Origin: Clitopilus passeckerianus
Lineage: Eukaryota; Basidiomycota; Agaricomycetes; Agaricales; Entolomataceae
DNA: 64,000 bases
NCBI GenBank assembly: GCA_944990035.1
Contig: CALYLX010000133.1
Location: 1 to 64,000, forward strand
Direction of reading: 5' to 3'
Both the position numbers and the translations under genes were made by a program. Shown here in pieces: positions 11,396 to 22,062 of this stretch; within the stretch, counting starts at the first letter, position 1; every line of letters starts with the position of its first letter. Under the pieces are notes generated by a model. That model was not told where the DNA came from and searched no databases. It saw only the letters and a list, made by a program, of their open reading frames with translations.

Positions 11396-12979
11396 ATGGG
11401 TGGCTGTGTTTCGACTGCTGATCGGGATGGGAAGGCTCGGTCAGACGCAATAGACAAGCAGATCGACGAGGATAGCAAGCGGTTCAAGAAGGAATGTAAA
11501 ATATTGTTGCTAGGTGAGCGTTTTGTCCTCATGAGATGTCGGGTGTGGTTGGAGGCTTCGCAGACAAGGGACTACCTTTCGTCTTTGTTAATTCTGTGGA
11601 AGAGGCGCCCACAAACCAGAGGTCCGAACAACAGCTTCGTGCGCTGGACTTTAGTTCCCCTGACCCAGGGCCTTGCACTGCCCAACCTTCTGCTGTCGTT
11701 AATCTTGGCAAAGATGCTAACTATGTCCCTTTCATAGGTTCTGGCGAGTCCGGAAAAAGCACAATTGTCAAGCAAATGAAGATTATACACCAGAACGGGT
11801 TCACGCAAGCAGAGCTTTCAGAATACCGGCCCATCGTTTACAAGAACGTTCTTGACTCAGCGCAAGCTGTCGTGACCTACATGAAGAAACTGGGAGTCGA
11901 ATGCCTCGAATACAAAAACCGGGTCCTGGCCGACAAGATAGTGGACTACCGACTCGACGCAAGCCTGGGGCAGCCAATCTCGGCTGCAGGCTCCAACACG
12001 TACTTCTCTCCCGAAATTGCGGAGGCCATCCACCAACTATGGAAGGACCCAATAATACCCAAAATTATGGACGAGCACTCTAGCGAGTTTTACCTGATGG
12101 ACAGCGCTTCCTAGTACATTCCTTCCTCGTCTAAATGAGCTGTCACTAATTTTACTTCCTATAGCTTCTTCGGTGAAGTTCTACGCATTGGCACACCAGG
12201 GTACATCCCAAATGTGGAAGACGTTCTTCGAGCGCGCCAGAAGAGCTTGGGTATCACAGAAACAAGGTTCACAATGGGCCAGCTTTCGTAAGTATTGTAC
12301 ACCACTCGCGCGGGCATAGTCTAACCTTCTTTTCATCAGAATACATATGTTTGACGTTGGCGGCCAACGCTCAGAACGAAAGAAGTGGATTCACTGCTTC
12401 GAGAGCGTCACATCGATCATCTTCTGCACTGCCCTGAGCGAGTACGATCAGGTGCTTCTGGAAGAGAAGTCGCAGGTATGTCTTCTTCCGCACCCTAATT
12501 TTTAATGGTTCCTGATGTGCGTGTAGAATCGAATGGCGGAATCGTTAATCCTATTCGAATCAGTGATCAACTCGCGGTGGTTCCTCCGAACGTCAATAAT
12601 ATTGTTCTTGAACAAAATCGACGTCTTCAAGAGCAAGCTACCAAAAGTATGTTTTTTCCCATCGTCATTCCCAGCACGTTGCTAATGCCCTTCCCAGGTT
12701 CCGTTAGAGCGGTTCTTCCCTGAGTACACTGGAGGCGCGGATATTAACAAGGCGGCCAAATATATTCTCTGGCGGTTCATGCAAGCAAACCGAGCGAGGC
12801 TCAGCGTGTATCCTCAGTAAGCCAAACCCATGTTCTTCGCCGCGGTGACGCCTTGACTGATTGGCGTTCCCTTCTTCAGCCTGACGCAAGCAACCGACAC
12901 AACAAACATCCGACTAGTGTTCGCTGCCGTCAAAGAGACAATACTACAGAACGCCCTCAAGGACTCGGGCATCCTGTGA
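11396..12979 (+). CDS. Heterotrimeric G-protein alpha subunit
   Basis: Seven exons: 11396-11513, 11738-12113, 12165-12287, 12340-12475, 12527-12646, 12698-12816 and 12880-12979. They sum to 363 codons plus stop. The start MGGCVS gives N-myristoylation (Gly2) and palmitoylation (Cys4) sites. The P-loop is [12 protein letters not shown], split by intron 1. Switch I reads [14 protein letters not shown], switch II is [17 protein letters not shown], the base-binding motif is LFLNKIDVF, and the C-terminus is [13 protein letters not shown]...KDSGIL. It should act at the plasma membrane downstream of pheromone or nutrient receptors. Oddities: switch I has Ser-Leu where Thr-Thr is usual, TQAT replaces the TCAT motif, no Cys lies four residues from the end, and intron 1 is 224 bp. 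Confidence 0.96.
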
Positions 12980-14265
12980 CATGCCCGCTGGCTTCGCTTT
13001 CCTTCTTTCCTTCTGGGTCTCTTGTGGTGAGTCGGATGACCAATTTCTCTGCTTCCATCTCCTGTGGCCGCGTACGAGTCGTTTCTACCTGGTGTTTTGA
13101 CATTTGACATCGGTCATTCGTGTTCTCCACAATTGCCATTTCCCATTTACCCTCTTTTGCGTCATTACCCTATCTTTATTTACCTTCTTTTACACCTTCT
13201 CGCCGCACTATTGCAATATGTTAGATTATCACCAGCCCATTCCTACTATATGTTCTATCTCTGTATTCTATGTATCCATGCTTCTAGTTTCTTTCGCCTG
13301 CCCGCAGTCGGCCATCACCCGCGATGGCATCTCGACTTGTGGAAGATTGCTATGGAAACTTTTACGCACGCCTCATTCCCTTCCCACTTACTTTACACGA
13401 ACCGCTTGGTTCATTTCTACCTATGAATTCTTCGCTCTTGCCATGTTTCGTCCTCCATCGTCATCGTGATTTTGAACGACAATGCTGACTCGCTTTTTAA
13501 TTGTCTTCTAGAATTTTCTCATCTGCAAACTCTCACACTCTCTTCGCATCGTCTCCAACTCTGCTATCCGTTGTACCCAATATCATGGCACTGTCCACAG
13601 CTGCCGAGCAAATTCACCCGGCACGTCGAAGGTCCACGTCGTCAACCTGACCCGTTGCAACGCAACTCAGCCCTTATTGGGCAGCAAGTCGCCGTCGGCT
13701 TCTGTGGCCTACCCCGCTTCAAGAACTTCATAACTAACTCGGCTAATCCCGCAGGTGGTTTTGGAGGGCCTCAAGGCGGACTGGCTGCCACCACTTCTTG
13801 ACCACCAATTTCGTTGGGTCTAGACCTCTGCACTGCCACCTACCATCTCCTTGGGGTCAGCGACGGAGGTATTTTCGTCGACCTTCGCCTTGCCGCAACT
13901 GTACTGCATTTCATACCTTCCTTCCTGCCGAGTATCTTCATCTTTGCCCGTTATCATTCGCACATACTTCTCCGTGCTTCCCTTCTACATTTGCACCTAT
14001 GCTTACACCTATCTACCTACGACCGAATGACTTCTTACGATGTCCTTCCTTAATCTTGGACCTACATTATCTATATTTGACCACTGGAATATATCAACAA
14101 CATTTGTCGATACCGTTATCTGCTGTCCAATAAACATAAGTATTATTATATATGAAGTCCGTAAATCGTTGTAGTGTTTGGGGAGGATCTCGCTCCCGAG
14201 TTCATGTAAGTATGTCTACACCAACGAATGTCCAGATAAATCGAAAGCCAGAAGAATATAAAATC
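12980..14265. other. Pyrimidine-rich 3' flank of the G-alpha gene
   Basis: Strongly C/T-rich on the plus strand, especially 13140-13260 and 13880-14060. Several overlapping open frames (13064-13469, 13466-13801, 13798-14133) arise from this bias and carry no recognisable domain. It probably contains a long 3' UTR, with possible poly(A) signal AATAAA at about 14130. Confidence 0.5.
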
Positions 14266-15668
14266 CTATACTAGTGATGCTGAACTAGAGCCGGTAGTTC
14301 CGTTGGCCGTCGTGGGCTTTTCTTGGAGGGGAACATCCTCGATATTTTGGACGTCCTTGAGGAGATAGCCAGGATGCAGGATGTTGGTGGTGAACATAGC
14401 CAACACGATCATGGCACCGTCGAAGACATCTATACAGTGGGTCACAGTCAGTAGTTGATACGGGTGAGGGGAATATGGAGACGTACTGAACCACACCTGC
14501 GTGGTAATGACAGTTCCGTTCCAGCCGTCTGCAAGCTCAATTGTTCGGTAGATGGCACTAAAGACCGTTTAGCTTGGTAATTGGCCAGGTGGGGTCAAGT
14601 CATACGTACCGAATGAAAAGTAGGAAAGTGCTCAAGAACAGGGCAACGCTCATCCAGATGAGCTTCTTGGTCAGGATACCTCTTGGGGCGAGTTTACCCT
14701 CCGGCTTGGCCGGCATATCCCTCAGGTAGCGGAAATAGAATTCGGCGGCGCAGAGAGCGTACACGAATATGATCACTGAAACAGATATCAATCAGTCAAA
14801 AGCATGTACGACGCATGTAGGAAATGACCCACCGAGCTGGAAGACGATGCCGCCAAGAGTAATGTGTCCTCCCTACGCGGAAGTTAGTAATTAATAACTG
14901 GTAGACTGCTCCTGAGTACGTACGACGTCGGGGTCCCTTCCATTGTCTGCAGCAGTGGATGCGAGACCACCTCCAGTTCCTTGAACGACGAGGGCAATGA
15001 CGTCCTGGAATTATAATGAGACAAAGAACATGGAAGAAAGATTATTTGAGACATACCGCCGAGCAGAACAGGATCGTATCTGTCAATCACAGTGGTCAGC
15101 AAGGTAAATAGGAAAGCAGACATGGGGTACATACACCACTTAGCAGGCAGACGGCTGTACTGGCGGCCCAGAGCACCGATTATCCTCCCAAGAATGACAA
15201 AGTTTGCAGCCAACAGCGGGGTCGGAGCAATAATCGTGGAGGTGATTCTGTTTAAGCGGTGAGTAAAATTACTCATTGCTCGTCGTCGTAAGCAGTGTTG
15301 ACTCACTGAATCAGGAAGGGTGTGTCGAGGAAGAGGTTAATGCTTGACCATAGCCTACCGGACCACCCGAGCACTTCGAGCAATCCGCACAAGACGGCTG
15401 TAGGCAGGAGGTACCATAGCCTGAATCGGATGGCCTGGACAAGATGGATGACTGGAAATATCGTCAGGATGGAGGCAAACAAAAAAAAAACAAAAAAACA
15501 GAGAGCACGTACAACTCGATACAGCGAAGAGAGCAACGAATATGATAGCGACGTATTTCGTAGGTACATAACCGTACGAGCTGTCGGCGGGAGTGAGGGG
15601 GCCGTCTAATAAGGGGGTAAACTTGGCTCTTTGCGAATAATTCAGTGGAACTAACCGTTACTAGACAT
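14266..15668 (-). CDS. RTA1-like multi-pass membrane protein
   Basis: A multi-exon gene starting MSSNDGPLTPADSSYGYVP, with the first intron at about 15607-15655, and ending ...TGSSSASLV at 14266. Hydrophobic segments follow in order: YVAIIFVALFAVSS, then the VIHLVQAIRFRLWYLLPTA region, TIIAPTPLLAANFVILGRI, the TILFCSAVISLIVQDVIALVV region, IIFVYALCAAEFYFRYLRDM, IWMSVALFLSTFLLFIRAIYR and a last helix around VFDGAMIVLAMFTTNILHP. The total is about seven. This matches the RTA1/RTM1/RSB1 family of fungal 7-TM proteins, linked to lipid translocation and resistance to toxic compounds. The conserved RxIYR and HPG motifs are present. The actual substrate cannot be told from sequence. Confidence 0.9.
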
Positions 15669-17367
15669 GTTACCTTCTTGCTTGAGCCCACGAAAAACCG
15701 AAAGAAGAATAAAAGGTGAAGAGGATGAGTGAAAAAATGCCGAGTCAACCACGAGTCTTTATATCTACTCACCCTCGGAATACAGGCGTGGTAATTGTCC
15801 TCGTTTCAAGAATACGTTGTTGCGGTGGGATCAACGAGTTATGCATAGCTTTCGGCAACCCAGAGCACGTTTGAGTTATCCGGCCTGCTTACGGTACGCT
15901 GTTAGCTAAGGCGCCGAGAGGAGAGTCGCGATTGGCATCATGGCATCAGTGCTGCGGCACGAATCTTTGTGAATAACGCAATGTCCGCAGCTCCGGTCCG
16001 GGGATAGTTTTGAATGGGACCAGGTGGGGGATCGAATCAAAGTGCTCACTTCGTGAAGACGTTTGTGATTTCTCGGCGAAATGTGTGAGGCGGCTGAGCC
16101 TCATGTGCGAAGTACACGGGAATCAATTGGTCTTGTAATCGTAAAATTGTGGTTCCCAAAACACCGATGTTCACCTTGGAAGAAATTAGACCACGAAAGT
16201 CAGGATTCGAATGTCCTGTAGCTCTCCAGAAAGACAGTTGTGAGCCACTTTGCTAGAGGAGGCTGTGTTAACTCTCACTGCGGCGTAGGCTTTTCGACAT
16301 ATGATGGCTGAGCCGTTGCTGCGTATACCCTGGAAAGATAACACACTCTATCACTTATTCCCCGTAGTGGGTGGGAGGCAATGATGATGTCGATCGCAAG
16401 GTTAGGCCTGGGTGCCTGATCTGATGGTTGGCCTGGTCTCTATCTTCGAGAATTCTGTTCCTGATCGAAGGTTTGTCGGGCATGAGTCAACATCTCATTC
16501 GCTCGTTGCGTTCTGTGGCGAATGCAAAGTCGGATTGGCCACGGTGAATAGCCTTCGAATGAAATTAGGGTTTTCACGCCAAGAGGTTGTTAGGTTGCTG
16601 CACTCACTCTGACCGCGCAGCTCGGAGACCGACACTCAAGGTTTCAAAGGAACAGATTATGGCTGTACGGTAGACAGTTCGTAGTATCCCTCTCCGCTAT
16701 TTCGTAGATTCCATAGAGAACAACGGATTCCACAAGTATCTGTAGAAAGGTGCGTGTAAAATGCAGCTGGTCTCTGACAATTTGGATGGCGGAACTTCAC
16801 GCTCGGACGCGACCGAAGTTTTAATCGGTGATAACGCCCACCGAGAGCGCCCAGGTAAATGAGACCATCCGATTGGCTACCTTTCCGTTTGATAAGATTA
16901 GATGTGTTCATCTGTGTGTCATCAACATTCGTCTTCTAAGGCACCCGGTCCGAATCTCCTGTCTGGCTTTCATTATTGACTACAGTCGCGACAGAGTACC
17001 ACTGCGGTTGTAGGGAGTATATAGCGCTCGGGGTATCCGTGTAAACTCGTCTTCTTCTTCCAACACCCATTAACCCACTGTCAGTCCAGCCAGCGTTTTC
17101 ATTGGGTCGATTATCGCCTTATTGCATGCGGTAACAGGCTAGTTTCGTTGGCGTTCCACCAATTGTACTACCATATCGACAAGCAGCGAATTATACCCGT
17201 CTGCTTGCTATTTCTGGGAGTAAATGAGGCGTTTTTACGGCGGCACAGGGCAATAAAGTCTGGCCTCAATTATGCCGAGTTCGGCGTGAGAATCGGCCGA
17301 GGCCCAAAACGGACGCCACCGATAACATCACAATTTCAATCTTCCTTCCATCCAACGCGTTTTCAAA
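15669..17367. other. Divergent promoter region between the RTA1-like and iPGM genes
   Basis: About 1.7 kb without a recognised gene; short overlapping frames at 16412-16911 look like chance. A TATA-like stretch (GTATATAG) lies at about 17018, some 350 bp before the mutase start, followed by a C/T-rich tract typical of a highly expressed glycolytic gene promoter. Confidence 0.55.
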
Positions 17368-19393
17368 ATGGTCGAAGTCAAGAACAAAGTCTGCCTAATG
17401 TAAGCTCTTTCAAATCACTGGTAAACTCACGCGTTAACCATGCTTTGAACAGTGTTCATGATGGATGGGGCGTCGCTACCCAGCCAGGCCTGGAAGGAAA
17501 CGCGATCGAGGCAGGAACAACGACGAACATGGACACAATCGCAAAGGATCATGCTTCTCGACTCGTTCATGCTCATGGGACTGCTGTCGGCCTCAGCGAA
17601 GGTCTCATGGGAAACTCCGAAGTTGGGTACGTGCTGCAAGTATTTCAGTCAACTAAATCTCATCCGTTTCCCAGACATCTTAACGTCGGTGCTGGACGTA
17701 TCGTCTGGCAGGACATCGTTAGGATCGATGTCTCTATCAAGAAACGTCAGTTCCATAAGAACGAGGCCATCTTGAAGAGCTTCAAGCACGCGAAGGAGAC
17801 GACCGGTCGACTACATCTCCTTGGTTTGGTACGTCCTATATTTGCTCCCGTACCAGCGAACATGGCTCATACATCCTCCAGATCTCTGACGGAGGTGTCC
17901 ACTCCCACATCAACCACCTATTCGCCCTCCTCGAAACTGCCAAGGAGGTCGGCGTTCCGCACACATATGTTCACTTCCTTGGTGATGGCCGTGACACTGC
18001 GCCTCGTTCAGCAGCCCAATACTGCCAGCAGCTTCTCGACTTCATGAAGAAGGAGAAGTACGGCGAACTTGCCACGGTGGTCGGAAGATACTACGCCATG
18101 GACCGTGATAAGAGGTGGGATCGTGTCAAGATTGCCGTGGAGGGATTGGTCAAGGGCGAGGGTGACGATGGTAAAGGCCAGGACGGGATTGTCGGCTCCA
18201 TTAAGGCAAACTACGACAAGGACGTGACAGATGAGTTCTTGAAGCCTATCATCGTTAACGGCGATGAGGGTCGCCTTAAAGGTGAGATCTTTGACGTTCT
18301 CTGCTCTCCTTCTCTCGCTGACGTCAGGATAGATGATGACACCGTCTTCTTGTTCAATTATCGCTCGGATCGTATGCGTGAAATTGCTACCGTTCTCGGT
18401 CAACTAGACAAGCCCATAGAAGTAGACCTCCCCAAGAACCTGGTAAGCATCACTACCGTATAGACCTTGGCCTACTCTCATATCCTTGCCTGTAGAACAT
18501 CACTACCATGTCTCGTTACAACGCCGAATTCCCCTTCCCCGTGGCCTTCCCCCCTCAGGCGATGACCAACGTCCTTGCCGAGTGGCTGGCTAAGCAAGGC
18601 GTCAAGCAGGCACATGTGGCAGGTAAAGATTCAGACATACCTCATGATCGTCATATCTGACGCACTCCCCAAGAAACCGAGAAGTACGCCCATGTCACGT
18701 TCTTCTTCAACGGAGGCGTCGAGAAGCAGTTTGAAAACGAGGAGAGATTTATGATTCCTTCTCCGAAAGTCGCCACCTATGACAAGGATCCGAAGATGAG
18801 CGCCCATGGCGTCGCTGAGAAGGTAGCCGAGCTCTTGAAGAAGGGCGAGCATGAGTTCATCATGTGCAACTTCGCTCCTCCCGACATGGTATGTTTCCTT
18901 CTCTTCTCTTAGGTCCCTTCTACGGCTAACCAACACCTCCAGGTTGGCCACACTGGCATTTACGACGCCGCTGTCGAAGCTATCACCGAGACCGATGCAG
19001 CCGTCGGCACCGTCTACAAGGCCGCTCAAGACGCAGGCTACATCCTCCTCATCACCGCCGACCACGGCAACGCCGAGCAGATGAAGAACCTCGAGACTGG
19101 TGCTCCGCATACCGCACATACGACGAACCCTGTTCCGTTCATCATGACTGGCGACCCCAAGAAGTTCCAGTTCGTGAAGGATGAGGTGAAGAAAGAGGGT
19201 GATGATGCGGAGGAGGTTCCTGAGGAGGGTGCGTTGTGCGACGTTGCGCCGACTGTGTTGGATATCATGGGGTTGCCGATTCCCGAAGGTAGGCGTTGCA
19301 AATTCTGCTGTTGTATATTTGCTGACGACATTCCGGCTCGTTTTTGCAGAAATGACTGGTCGTTCGCTTTTATTGAGGGACGAGTCGAAGTAG
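17368..19393 (+). CDS. 2,3-bisphosphoglycerate-independent phosphoglycerate mutase
   Basis: Starts [18 protein letters not shown] at 17368, with intron 1 splitting the Ile codon before the HDGWG metal motif. [14 protein letters not shown] supplies the catalytic serine. [19 protein letters not shown] and [10 protein letters not shown] follow, then [10 protein letters not shown] and [11 protein letters not shown] with the metal-binding His residues. The final exon adds [14 protein letters not shown] and stops at 19393. One acceptor has to be GATAG at about 18328; the AG a few bases earlier would create a stop. The enzyme interconverts 3- and 2-phosphoglycerate in glycolysis using two Mn/Mg ions. 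All key residues I can place are present, and the estimated length of about 520-530 aa is usual for the family. Confidence 0.96.
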
Positions 19394-20060
19394 AGGGCGA
19401 AGATGCAAATAGAAATGTAGAATATCGTGTTTGTAGGAAACTAGAGAATAATCGAATGTCATCGGCTTGCGCCTCAACTTTAGAGCCCATGTTGTGTGGG
19501 ACTGTCCTCCCAGTTTCGAGATTGGAGGGAAATGTAACCTTATATCCAAGTCACTGATTGGAAGAAGCTGGACGAAAAAATGGATGACTTTCGTCCCAGT
19601 ATGTTGAATTTAGTTTGACCATTGCGTCGTCTTCTAAGGTTCGCAACACCGGGTGAACCTGGTTCAACATGATGTTCGTCGGCATCGTCAAAAGGGATTG
19701 CTTCACGGAAAAACTCACTAGATTTGCCCAAACAACGCGACCGTCCGTGGTTCTTCCACTCGTAGAGAAAGACTTTGAGGATTTCTAGGCAGAGCCCATG
19801 CTGAGGATCCTCGAGGTTGACTGCCAGCGATGCTCTTTACCTCAGCTTCCGCATTTGGAAACCTCAACAAGGTCTGGGCTCTTTGATGTGGGTATTTGAG
19901 CAAGGCCTTTTTCCTGCCTCTTGTATCAGTCAACTTCCACCTCACTGCTGGAGGGATCGACATGGAAAACAACTTCCGTCTATTGACTCAGCCAGAGGAG
20001 CCAGCTCGAACGGTCGAACAACGTTCATCAGCCGCCAACCACTCTTCAATCACTGTGGAC
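19394..20060. other. 3' flank of the mutase gene, nothing identified
   Basis: No recognisable ORF or RNA gene. Open frames at 19718-19972 and 19817-20096 overlap on opposite strands. Confidence 0.5.
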
Positions 20061-20061
20061 C

Positions 20062-20290
20062 CAGATCGTAAGGAATTTCAGTGCAAAAGTGGCTGAAAGC
20101 TGATTTTCTTCTGTTAAACCACTGAATACGGGGTGGCTGAAAGTAACATTGAAATTCAGTAGCCAAACTTCCACACAAAATCATGTGAAATTCCAACCCC
20201 ATGTTGCCTCAATAGTTATACTATCAAACTGGCCACTGAATTTGATCGTTTCACTCAGCGGTTGTTTTTCAGCTGCTGGTTTTTGACACA
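20062..20290. repeat. CTGAAATTCA-type degenerate repeat cluster 1
   Basis: Repeated short AT-rich words built around the near-palindrome TGAAATTCA and its parts occur every 20-40 bp: GGAATTTCAGTG, GGCTGAAAG, CACTGAATA, TTGAAATTCAGT, GTGAAATTCC, CACTGAATTTG and TTTTTCAGCTG. The same words reappear at 21595-22045. This looks like decayed repetitive DNA, probably transposon-derived, but I cannot assign a class. Confidence 0.6.
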
Positions 20291-20824
20291 ATAATAATGA
20301 ATTTCTGCTATCCATTCTAAAGCTTATATATATATATCCTTCATGTATCAATGTATTCTGAGTCAATTATCTTTCTGAGTATCCAAACAATTCTTGGCAT
20401 AGCCATAATAGCTAGTAGTATCGAATGAAAGTTTCGACTCGTGACGGTTGAGCGAGAGTGACCAAACCATGTTCAAGTTGATCCTGGTGCTCTAATTCTT
20501 GAAGTTCCGAGGCTTGGTGGTACCCAAGTTGCCTGTGATTTATCTATCGCGACTCAAAGTACTCAACGGGGGAAGTGCATTTCACTCTGACCACTGGCAG
20601 TTAATCATTGTCGGCCGCGTCGTCTGCATGCATGCTTTGGACTTAGCAACTTTTCTCGAGCAAGGCTACAAATAAGCCCCAACAGACTTCACGTGGTTTT
20701 GAGTTGATCAACAACTGTTGACGCCTTCAGGCTTACCCTCTTCTCTTCACCTCTCTTCGTCGACGCACGGCAATTTCGGTAACGTCAACAGCAACTTTCA
20801 AAGAAGACTACTCATCTCGGATGG

Positions 20825-20920
20825 CTTGACTATGCGTCGCCGACCACACACCTACCTGGAGTTGACTGTGCGTCATCCAGGTGATTCTGGCCTTTGGGGA
20901 GTTGACTCTGCGTCATCCTC
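20825..20920 (+). repeat. Three imperfect ~18-bp direct repeats
   Basis: CTTGACTATGCGTCGCC at 20825, GTTGACTGTGCGTCATCC at 20861 and GTTGACTCTGCGTCATCC at 20901, spaced 36 and 40 bp. They lie between the two CTGAAATTCA clusters and could be binding-site repeats or part of the same decayed element. Confidence 0.6.
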
Positions 20921-21009
20921 TGGTTGCTCAGGGAAAGCATTCTTTGGTCTACGTGGTAAACTACACAGAGCTCATATGGTTTCACTTCCTTGAGAGACTG
21001 TGCCTCCCA

Positions 21010-21059
21010 AGGTGTCAGACGGCAGACAAGGTATGTACCTTGTCTGCCGTCTGGCACCT
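21010..21059. repeat. 50-bp near-perfect palindrome (hairpin)
   Basis: Left arm 21010-21033 and right arm 21036-21059 are reverse complements over 24 bp, with one T/G mismatch that would be a G-U pair in RNA. The centre is only GTATGTAC. The core arm word is CAGACGGCAGACAAGGTA. No ORF uses it. Confidence 0.9.
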
Positions 21060-21594
21060 TTAACAACGCTCACCTCTTTTACCTTCATAGACGTTAAAAC
21101 TTGACACCACCTGGTGGATCAGCATGTCTACCCCTTTCCGTCATTGTATCTGTCCATTTCTCTCTGTCGTCAGGTACGTTCGTTGTCGACTCCTATAAGC
21201 CACTATCTAACAACTTACCAGGTACTATACTCATAACTCTTTGGCAATACTCACAATCTTATGATCACCCACATACCCACTGGGTGCTATCTTGTGGCTC
21301 TCCAGCTTGTGTATAATTTCTCAACCGTAGCGATGCTTGCATGTGAGTACCATCCATATTTTTCGACAGAGTGCCGGTACTAATATCTGCATTGTCTAGC
21401 TCTATCGCCACCGGTAACGGGAATTTTGAAGCTTCTTTGCAAAGTGCAAAGCCAATACATGGGTGGCTTCATTCGGTCTACAGTGTGGGTAAACAGAAGT
21501 AGCATATCTGTTGTGTTAATTAGGAGTTCGTACAATCTATAACCTGTTCTCCAAATAATCTTGAGCTTCAATGTGAGGGAATTGAAGCCTGAAG

Positions 21595-22045
21595 AGGGTA
21601 AAATTCATACTGCCCTATTGTGGGTTCTATTCACTGAAATTTGTTGTATGAGCTACTGAAATTCACCCCATTGAGCATTAACCGAGGGAGATGACCACTG
21701 AAATCGGTCAAAATCCATATGAATTTTTGACTATTCAAGCTATCACCCTGTGGCTGAAATTCACCAAGTTATTCCGATGCCGTGATACTGAATCATGACT
21801 TTTGGTGAGAAGTTGTGACAAGGAAATTCAATCCTTTTTGCACTGAAAATCACGCTAGTGGCGAATAAATTTCATTCACTATGAAGCCAAATTTCCGTAC
21901 AAACCACGACAAATAACATCCATCTCGCGGGCGAAATTTCAACGCCTTATGAGTGAACTCAGGGCTGATTTCCACCTTTTCGTGGCGGAATTTCTGATAC
22001 TTTTCATCCTCCTCGAGTCAGAATGGACCACTGAAATTCATGACC
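21595..22045. repeat. CTGAAATTCA-type degenerate repeat cluster 2
   Basis: At least ten occurrences of CTGAAATTCA-like words in 450 bp, such as CACTGAAATTTG, CTACTGAAATTCACC, GGCTGAAATTCACC, GCACTGAAAATCAC, GGCGAAATTTCAAC, GGCGGAATTTCTG and CCACTGAAATTCATG. The cluster ends about 20 bp before the start codon of the G-alpha-like gene, so it covers that gene's promoter. Confidence 0.7.
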
Positions 22046-22062
22046 CTGCGGGTCCACAGTGA

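Noticed and set aside
12853..14133. Chain of plus-strand frames after the G-alpha stop
   Set aside because: They follow from strong pyrimidine bias, lack domains, and begin inside the last G-alpha exon or its 3' flank.
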